Source of the DNA: Neonectria sp. B-13
Taxonomy: Eukaryota > Ascomycota > Sordariomycetes > Hypocreales > Nectriaceae
NCBI GenBank assembly: GCA_002682825.1
Contig: NOKP01000004.1
Coordinates: 1,175,607 to 1,239,606 of the forward strand
Reading direction: 5' to 3'
DNA: 64,000 nt
How positions within the stretch are numbered: the first letter of the stretch is position 1; every line of letters starts with the position of its first letter. The position numbers and the translations under genes are program-made. Positions 56,661 through 64,000 of this stretch are shown here, piece by piece. The notes under the pieces are model-generated. The model saw only the letters and a list, made by a program, of their open reading frames with translations, did no database searches and was not told the DNA's origin.

Positions 56661-57656
56661 ATGTCTACCATGAAAGCAGCCATCATTCGCGGCCCCGGCG
56701 GCCCGGAATCTCTCCGACTGGAGACGGTTCCGATCCCGACTCCGCAGCGTGGCGAAGTTCTCATCCGCATCCGGGCTTTTGGCCTCAACCGCTCCGAGCT
56801 CTTCACCCGCCAGGGCCACTCGCCCGGTGTCCGCTTCCCGCGCGTCCTAGGCATCGAGGCCACTGGCACGGTGGCAGCGGCACCGGGCGGCGAGTTCCGG
56901 GAGGGCGACGTCGTGGCGACGGCTATGGGCGGTCTCGGCCGGGCCTTCGATGGCGGATACGCCGAGTACACTTGCGTGCCAACCGAAAATGTGCAGGCCA
57001 TCGACCCGGAAGCGGCTGATGGGCTCGCGTGGGACGTCCTGGGCGCAATGCCGGAGATGTTGCAGACAGCCTGGGGCTCCGTCTTTAAATCGCTACAGCT
57101 GCGCCGAGGCGACAGGCTCCTGATTCGCGGCGGTACGACGAGTGTTGGGCTCGCTGCTGCAGCCCTCGCCTCGAATCACGGGGCACAGGTCATGGCAACA
57201 ACACGGAGAAACGAGAAAGAGGTTGCTGAGGTCATGAAACAATGCGGCGTGGACGAGGTTATGATTGATTCGGGAAAGATTGCACAGGACGTGCGGAAGG
57301 TCTGGCCTGGAGGTGCAGACAAGGTATTGGAGCTTATCGGAACTGTGACCTTGGAGGACTCGATGCAGAGCGCTAAGAAAGGCGGCTTTGTATGCATGGC
57401 CGGTATCGTGGGCAATGAGTGGACGCTGGATGGCTGGAATCCTATGGAATCCATCCCGTCGGGGGTCTTCCTGACTACATACTCTGGTGGGCGGGACGAC
57501 TTTATGGAGACACCATTGAGTGATCTGGCCCGTCAGATCAAAGCAGGAAAACTGAAGCTACAGATTGGCCGCACGTTCATGTTGGATGAAATTACAGATG
57601 CTCACAAGCTCATGGAGGAGAACAAGGCACTGGGAAAGATAGTAATACTTACCTAG
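56661..57656 (+). CDS. Zinc-independent quinone oxidoreductase-like MDR dehydrogenase
   Basis: One exon of 331 residues from the ATG at 56661. It has the GroES-like N-terminal domain ([47 protein letters not shown]). The NADPH-binding Rossmann motif is GGTTSVG (157-163). The zinc ligands of alcohol dehydrogenases are missing, as in quinone oxidoreductase/crotonase-type MDR enzymes. The enzyme should reduce quinones or alpha,beta-unsaturated ketones with NAD(P)H. It is head-to-head with the alpha/beta hydrolase. Confidence 0.86.
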   Translation: MSTMKAAIIRGPGGPESLRLETVPIPTPQRGEVLIRIRAFGLNRSELFTRQGHSPGVRFPRVLGIEATGTVAAAPGGEFREGDVVATAMGGLGRAFDGGYAEYTCVPTENVQAIDPEAADGLAWDVLGAMPEMLQTAWGSVFKSLQLRRGDRLLIRGGTTSVGLAAAALASNHGAQVMATTRRNEKEVAEVMKQCGVDEVMIDSGKIAQDVRKVWPGGADKVLELIGTVTLEDSMQSAKKGGFVCMAGIVGNEWTLDGWNPMESIPSGVFLTTYSGGRDDFMETPLSDLARQIKAGKLKLQIGRTFMLDEITDAHKLMEENKALGKIVILT

Positions 57657-57960
57657 AAATCACCATTGGTTTCTTGCAATTTCGACACAATTTCAACCAG
57701 CCAGGAGAGTCCCTGGGATGAAAGTAGTTGTATAGTTGGATCCAGACAGGAGTTGGGCGAAGAAACACTTGTGCAAGTAATTTATCCTTGCTGGTTTGGC
57801 ATTTGGATTAAACAGCAATTTAAAGTAACGCTGAATCTGTTCACGTGAGCTACACCTCCCTGCAATTTGAAGCTGGAGATTTCTACAGATAGATTGGTTC
57901 CGGCACAACGTAACTTTATTTCGTAGAAGACATGTGCTCATACAGTGACAAACTCACAAA
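57657..57960. other. Convergent spacer between two MDR dehydrogenase genes
   Basis: About 300 bp of 3' ends from both flanking genes. No feature was recognised. Confidence 0.5.
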
Positions 57961-59118
57961 CTATAGACGAATCACAAGTTTTCCGACTTGTTTTCCCTGC
58001 CATATGTACTCAATTGCCCTGTCTGCCTCCTCAAATGAATATATCGAGTCGATAATATCATCAAAGCGGATTTGCGTCGCGGACAAAGCTTCGCAAAGGT
58101 CCTCCATGTCGTGCTTTGACCCGACATTGATCCCCCTGATATTCAAGTTAGCCTTACTGACAGCTATAGAGAATGGGGCCTCTATGATTACCTACCTCAA
58201 CACAATTCTTCTGTCAATTAAAAGCGGAAGAAGCTCTGCGAGCTCCTGGGGATTTTGCCGGCTGAGATACCCAACTTGGCTGATGGTCCCGCCTCGACGT
58301 GTACATTTCATGCTCTTCACCAACGATGCGGTCCCTCCAACCTCAATAACTAGATCAACACCCGCGCCGTCGGTGAGCTTCAGAACATCCTCGTACCATG
58401 ACGGATTCTTGGCGTAATTGACAGTTAAGAGCGGGGGGGTCGAAAACTTGTCGCTGATGCTTTTGAGCTTCTCGTCACTTGAGGAGCTCAAAATTACGCG
58501 AAGACCTGCAGCACGAGCAAGCTTAAGGGCAAATAGGCTAACACCGCCAGTTCCTGTCAAATTGTCAGCAAATGCTCATCTGTTTACTACTAAGAACGTA
58601 CCTTGAATCAAGACACTCCTCCCAATACTAATACCTTTCAGCGCCTCCCAAGCTGTCACCCCAGCGCAGGGTATGATGCTGGCTTCGACCCAGTCCAAAT
58701 AGGCAGGGAGTTTGCACAGTTTCTTCTCATCAAACACCAAGTAATCTGCGAGGACTCCATCCTCGTCTGCCGCCAGCCAGGACCGTGTGGTCTCTCGCCC
58801 CGTGATGTTCTCCGTATCGGTTGTAGGGGCAACGCGATCACCGAGCACCAAAGTTGTCACGTCTTCGCCAACGGCGATAACCTCACCAGCCGCATCATTG
58901 CACGGTATTCCATGTGGAATCACCGGCCAAGGGTTGCCGCCGTTTGCAATGTTAGCGTCCCTATAGTTGAGAGAGACGGCGTGTACTTTGATCAGGACCG
59001 AGGTTGGAGGGATGGGAAGGGAAAGAGCTTCAGTGACGAGCTTCACCCTCGGGGTACCAGGAGTATAGTCGTCAGTCCGGCGATAGGCTTGACGGGATGT
59101 GACGTGAGTGTTGGCCAT
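57961..59118 (-). CDS. Zinc-type-alcohol-dehydrogenase-like MDR oxidoreductase
   Basis: Three exons (59118-58602, 58553-58196, 58135-57961) give 349 residues. The N-terminal GroES-like domain has LIKVHAVSLNYRDANIANG and a PCNDAAGEVIAVGEDV loop. The cofactor motif is GTGGVS from 173 and the C-terminal LRGINVGS is typical of the family. For the second intron an early acceptor would leave only 39 bp; the acceptor at 58136 gives 60 bp, a good CTAAC branch site and the conserved LRGI, so it was chosen. The substrate is unknown. It is convergent with the previous MDR gene, so two related reductases flank one 300-bp spacer. Confidence 0.84.
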
Positions 59119-60518
59119 GCTTGCCTATTTTTCTGCGTCATTGATTTGGGTTCTCGTTGGATTGCTTCACTCTGGAAGTGTCCCTTATACCTGGAATACA
59201 TGTCTTACGGAATCAAGATAACTAGGTCTTGCTGACATATAAAAATAATGCGGGGTAATTAGAAGGTGTCATCTCTTGGACTTATAAATACATGTTGGCT
59301 TAGTCAAACACCGCGTGGGACTGTCAGGCAGATCAGTCGGTTAAACAGTTGATCTATGTTGCCCGCTAGTCCGTACGGAGTTTCTGGAGGATATTTTGGC
59401 CTAAACAGGATATTCTCTGCTAGGTCATAGATAAGTCTAAGATCGAGTTCAGGATCAGTCACCTTTTAGACCAATCTCATTACGTCGCTGGCTTCGGATA
59501 ACTCAAATAGCTGTGTTGTGAGCATCCATGCTTACCCTTCTCCGCTTCCTCATCAATCGGATTGTGTCTGTGATTATGGCTAGCCTTGACCGGACTAAAT
59601 CCATCGGCCCCGTCACTATTCTCGCCAGAGGCATATAGATCTAGTTGTTGCCGGCATATGCGTTGCTGTAGGAGTCCCAGCTAGCTCCGAATGACCTTGT
59701 TAATACGATTGGCTCTGAAGGCAAGAATTTCGCTCGCCTTGTCAAGGATGGCGTGAGCCGTCATATCCGACATTGAAACGTTCTAGCCTGACCGCTGATG
59801 AAAGGCCTCAATTTCAACGCGATCCAGCAGCCAGGCCTCTTGGGGTGGTGAAAAACTGGACTCCAGCTGCATACGAAATACTAGCTTGAATAATGGGGGT
59901 GAAGTATGTGCCTATGGCCTCGAATATGATCAGTCTCATTCTTCTAAAAATTCAGGCCCGGAATGTATCTTAAAATCATTATCATTAAGGTCCTCCGCTT
60001 TGTCCCTCTATTTTCGTTACTCTAGCACCAGGACCCTTCGCCACCCATGGCAGACCTCTTTGACGGCCACAAAGCACGAGAATCACTACAGCTCAATTGA
60101 AAAGGATGTTGCAATCAACGAAAAAAGAAAATGGAGAAAAAGGAAAGACAAGGAAAAGGAAAATGGCTACTGATGTTGTTAAATATGGTGGAGGCCGTCG
60201 TCTTTGTTACCCAGAGTCCCAGACAGGCCCGTCGAGAATGGTCAGCTTGCATGTGAGCTTACTCCATGCTCACAATTACGTCTACTTACCCCATCTCCAG
60301 TGGTGTAGATTCCTGCTCCGAAGGCGTCAACTGGCATTTCTTACACTTGACTGAGGGGCTTCATAATCCCTAGGCACGATAGTGAGACAGTTATTAGTTA
60401 TGACTATCATATCGACATATTCTACTGCATCGCCTACTATCGCCACCCCTTCAACCACCTCCGCTCCACCACAGCCAACAAGGGGGTGCGGGAGCCTTAA
60501 TTTTGTGTAGTGAGGACT
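59119..60518. other. Accessory spacer with a possible decayed reading frame
   Basis: 1.4 kb without a supported gene. On the minus strand, 59872-59480 reads as a protein-like frame of 131 codons interrupted by two TAG codons (59785-59783 and 59683-59681), possibly a gene remnant. An A/G-rich run lies at 60117-60165. Confidence 0.35.
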
Positions 60519-60903
60519 TTAAAAGCGCTGCAAGGTACCACATGCCTCAAGCATGTTGTACATTCCGCTCTCATAGTATGCCATGTGCCGGTCAAATTGC
60601 TCCTGCATTAGCGGTATTAGTAGTAGACTCAGAAGAGTTGCTCGTGATTATGGGGCTTTTGTAGATACTCACTACAGTAAATGGTGGTGGTGAGACATGC
60701 GCCCTTTTCGCTGCAAGCTGCTCTCTAACAGATAGGGCCACCGTCCAGAGAGGAGCGCAAATTTCTTCGAATCCCTCCAAACGCTTCACTTCTGACTGCT
60801 CCTGTGGCAACGCAGTAGACAGTAGGGTGAAGGTGAGGAGAGCAAGGGGCGTAAAGAGGAGCATTGTAACAGAAATGGAAGTGAAATTTGGTGTAATTTT
60901 CAT
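60519..60903 (-). CDS. Small secreted protein with possible Kex2 site
   Basis: Two exons (60903-60673 and 60602-60519) with a 70-bp intron (GTGAGT...CAG) give 104 residues. The N-terminus (MLLFTPLALLTFTLLSTA around 14-31) is a clear signal peptide. Residues 40-41 are Lys-Arg, a Kex2-type processing site, so a short pro-peptide may be removed. Only two cysteines remain after that (Cys49 and Cys98), able to form one disulphide. The second exon ends YESGMYNMLEACGTLQRF. A TATAAAA box lies 85-90 bp upstream. It is not recognised; size, secretion signal and location in an accessory region fit an effector-like or cell-surface peptide, but this is inference. Confidence 0.65.
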
Positions 60904-62014
60904 GTGTAGTGGATCTGCGATGGTAAAAAGAAGGCAAGTCTAGGAAGTTCAAAGCAACTGAAGATTTCAAAGTTACGGGTGATTGGTTTTATAAGTTGCA
61001 ATAAAAACTGGCTCGCTTCTCTCATTGCGGAACACAGATGTATCACACGAACCCGTGACCCATGTGAGTTAAAACCCATCGGGCTCTCCTCGTATAGGTT
61101 ATGTGGCTTGCATCATACAGCATGACAAGGGGGGATACTCATCAGCAAACTGACACGTATGGGAGAGAATTAACCGACGTAGTACTACCTGACGCAGCCA
61201 AGCATCGAATGTTCAAGTTAACTGGTTGCAGTTCATAACCTGCATGGTAAACTTTACCACAAGGAGCTCGAGTCCACGCCAAGCTTCTGTTAATAGCTCA
61301 TATACGACGAGCTCGTTTTGGATTCTCTTGCATTTAATTGCTTCCATCGCATATCCAACCCTTGCATGCGCGGGTTGCTCTGATCATTAGTGGAGCTCTA
61401 ATATCTCAAACTTTATGCGATCGTCATGGTATTGAGGGGGCTACTGCTAGATGGGATATTGCCTTTAGGGAGCCTTGGTATAGTCAATAAGGGGCTTGGT
61501 AGGGTCGCAGTGTGACTCAGGCTGTTGTTGAATTCACCTTCGTTATCTTTAAATATAAGGTTCTTGGCCATCGTTGGCACTCTAATTCCAGCACGGAAAA
61601 CTCCCTTTGGAGCCTTTCTTTCGCCAAACTCCCTCAAAAAACGAAAGGAACTCTACCTAATAGATAAATCACGAGATAATCTGGAAATGATATGATACAC
61701 ACGGCCAACGGCTAGATGAAGGGGACCGTGATCATTGCGAGTTTCTGACCCGCCCTGTTGAGGAATCACAGGTTGGTGTCAAATACTCCTGGGTCGGTTG
61801 ACTCATAAGGCGTCAAGAAATACACGTTGGGAGAAAATGATATCATCGTAGGACTTGTGTTATTTTATGGTTGAGAGGATGTGGACAATCAATCGAGTTT
61901 CGTTACTGCTCACAAGCTTTGGTCTTGAGAGTACTTATAGGAGTGAGAAGAAATGTAGCAGCACATCATTGCGCAAAGTGGCTACCCCTTTGAGCCTTTA
62001 AATCGGTTACATTG
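60904..62014. other. AT-rich spacer between two secreted-protein genes
   Basis: 1.1 kb holding the promoter of the small secreted protein and the 3' end of the next gene. Short frames such as 61637-61413 (minus) show no domain or splice support. Confidence 0.5.
60987..60993 (-). promoter_or_regulatory. TATA box of the small secreted protein gene
   Basis: TATAAAA on the minus strand, about 85 bp upstream of the ATG, immediately followed (in the minus sense) by CCAAT. Confidence 0.6.
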
Positions 62015-63746
62015 TCAGACTATTCATACAAGTTAGCTTCGCATGTTGTGCAGACTATAGTAGTAGCGTCTACTTACGTTTCTTGCAAGTCAACCCTTCA
62101 GTGAGAAGTAACGGGCCGAGATATGACTCGGGGACTAAGACACCGATGTGTCAGTATGGCTTCTGGGTTTCTCTATTTGATGTTTAGACAGGAGTGAGGA
62201 AAGCTTACCTAAAAGACCATTTTGGAAACTTCCGCAGAGGGTGCCCCAGCTGGAATCGTTGTCACAGTTCGTGAACTGTGGGTTGGCCCTGGCATCGCCT
62301 GGGTTGCTTTGATAATTCCATTCACACCAGCCATGGCTCGCCTATCACCAATTATTAAGTAACGGACTCGAGAGATAAACTATTGTGAGTTGGGCTACAC
62401 TTACCATGCATGTGATTCCCAGGGTCGCCGAATCAAATTCAGGTTCCTTGCCAGCACAATCCTCAATCTTGAAGATTTCGTCAAGGGTAGCCCATCCGTT
62501 GTCAACAATGGCGAAAGTGAGGTCAATATGTGTGTTCCTGGTGTCACCAGGGTTGTGCAGAGCGTAGGTGTTACCAGCAGCCTCATCGAACCACCACTGA
62601 TTGCAGTTTCCACCCGAGCTGAGCGCTTCGCATGAGATGTCGGAGGTCTCTTTGGCAAACTCGAGAACCTTCACCCCGGTGCTTCTTGATGACACAATTC
62701 CATTGGCCTTCAGCGCGCTCGAAAGCACAAAAAGCTGCAGCTGCCGGTACAACTCGCTGGCCTGGATTGTAAGCGATGTCGTCACTCGCTGCGAAAACCC
62801 GCCCTCGCTGCAAGTCGCCAGAAACAAAGTGTGGTTTCCTTGGATTTCTTGGACTGTACTCAGAAGATTATGTTGATAGTCTTCGACTAGTTCGGCGAGT
62901 GAAGAGCCAATGTCTCCCAGCTGGATGAAACGGTCGTCAGCAGTCTGGGTTACCCCAAGTGTTTGCCCCAATTTTGAGGATAGGTCAAACGCGAGGGAGA
63001 GCCCAGCGCGGATGAAGCCCACAGCCTGTCCCGATGCGCCGGGGACAAAACCTGTAAATAATGAAACGACATTGAGCGTAGAGCCGAGAACTTTCATCAG
63101 GTCACTAGTGGCAGCAGGCGATTCGACGGGAGGCGCGACCTTAGCGACAATACTATCGACGGTTTGGCCCGCAAGCGAAGCGCCATTGCTAAGGGCTTGA
63201 GAATACTGATTGAAGAATTGGTAGACGGTATAGATGTTCCAGAGTGCCTGTTGTTCATAAGTTAGCAGGGAAGTAGAGGTGGTACAATATGGGCCTTACA
63301 TAAAACTGCTGGTTGGAATAATATTTCTCAGGACTGTTCGTCTGGAAAGGTGTACAAGTATCGCTCGTGATCAAATTGCAGGTAAGACCAGTGAATCCCT
63401 AATTGGGTGTGAGTTATGCCTGTCATTACTTGGGGGTTCGGAATATGAGTTCTTACGTTGAACTGCAAGAAGCACTGAGCAAAGCCCAGTGCTTCACAGT
63501 TGGCTTCAGTTCCATTTGCAGTAACCCATTCCGTGACATACTTGTCCATTTCAACTATGTAGTTGTCAGTATGAAGATACGCACGACGTCTACTGGGGTC
63601 GACGAACGAGCGGCCCAACAGTCTGATTTCAGTCCAGACGAGGACGATGGAGAGCAATCTACATCTTGTCGGGTCCGGAGGGTGGCGATTGGCCCAGCCG
63701 AGACTGCCACAGGCAGTGAGGCAGCCACAAGATGTGAGAACTTCAT
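62015..63746 (-). CDS. Secreted cysteine-rich protein, DUF7872-like
   Basis: Seven exons: 63746-63608, 63554-63457, 63398-63300, 63247-62405, 62341-62209, 62134-62078 and 62019-62015, giving 457 residues. The start MKFSHLVAASLPVAVSAGP is a signal peptide. The first exons give SDCWAALEMDKYVTEWV and GFTGLTCNLITSDTC. A central hydrophobic/helical part follows. The Trp/Cys-rich end includes GNCNQWWFDEAAG, ASHGWCEWNY, DNDSSWGTLCGS and LGPLLLTEGLTC. This pattern resembles fungal secreted DUF7872 proteins as I remember them; the function of that family is not known to me. The last coding exon is only five bases, so the true 3' end is the least certain part. Confidence 0.75.
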
Positions 63747-63894
63747 AGTTGGCGCGGTATACAGTTAAAAAGAGCGAAAGGTAAAAAGAAAGGACAGGAA
63801 GCTATATCAGACGATATGAGCCTAGAGGAGTAAAGACTGTGTAACGGTTTTGTGACTTGGTGTCGGAACTTTGGAAGAGGACTGAAGCTTCGCA

Positions 63895-63902
63895 CTTATA
63901 TA
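63895..63902 (-). promoter_or_regulatory. TATA-like element upstream of the DUF7872-like gene
   Basis: TATATAAG on the minus strand, about 150 bp upstream of the ATG at 63746; a plausible core promoter element. Confidence 0.45.
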
Positions 63903-64000
63903 AAAGATAGAATAAACGTATCAATTAAGGGGAACTATATCCATCCCGGCCCATAGAACCCAAAAGAGTAATTCGCGTATAGGATTGTCACCGAATTCCA

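Noticed and set aside
58157..58195. 39-bp intron variant in the second MDR gene
   Set aside because: It is too short and lacks a branch site; the 60-bp version ending at 58136 has a CTAAC branch site and restores the family LRGI motif.

Overview
The window comes from a filamentous ascomycete (Pezizomycotina; the gene content and promoter style suggest Sordariomycetes, but the sequence does not settle the class). The signs are genes split by short GT-AG introns (mostly 44-91 bp), two fungal Zn2Cys6 regulators, fungus-specific families such as a LAMMER kinase and an Aim32-type protein, and compact intergenic DNA. Exon structures were built by hand from reading frames, splice signals and family continuity; no search was run. 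I found no tRNA, rRNA, CRISPR array or intact transposon.

Positions 1-38 kb look like a conserved chromosomal core. In order: the N-terminal part of the COPII scaffold Sec16 (minus, cut by the window edge); a full-size ABCB drug/lipid exporter (minus) facing a Zn2Cys6 regulator (plus); a Neo1-type P4 flippase (plus) converging on a tandem mitochondrial pair, Cyc2-like and Aim32-like (minus); an Avt3-like vacuolar amino-acid transporter (minus); a Vhc1-like vacuolar cation-chloride cotransporter (plus); a large disordered protein with a Cys4 zinc-binding-like motif (plus); a CobW-type metallochaperone GTPase with a His-rich repeat insert (minus) that shares a GATA-rich promoter with a small conserved protein (plus); and a LAMMER kinase (plus). 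Membrane transport and vacuolar/mitochondrial homeostasis dominate.

Positions 39-64 kb are accessory in character, with longer AT-richer spacers, relics and metabolic genes. They hold a broken DUF7580-like gene, a 75-bp tandem repeat, an F-box-like protein, an amadoriase-type FAD oxidase, and a wrecked hybrid NRPS-PKS (adenylation, carrier, ketosynthase, thioesterase) with several stops and frameshifts. Next to this comes an intact block: MFS exporter, Zn2Cys6 regulator, alpha/beta hydrolase and two medium-chain oxidoreductases, arranged mostly as divergent pairs. The hydrolase/oxidoreductase promoter carries a 31-bp direct repeat with GATA- and STRE-like cores. The window ends with two secreted proteins: a 104-residue one with a possible Kex2 site, and a Cys-rich DUF7872-like one.

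Most unusual items: the GATA cluster beside the metallochaperone, the 31-bp promoter repeat, two abutting perfect palindromes upstream of the flippase gene, the NRPS-PKS relic, and in-frame peptide repeats in otherwise ordinary transporters and chaperones.
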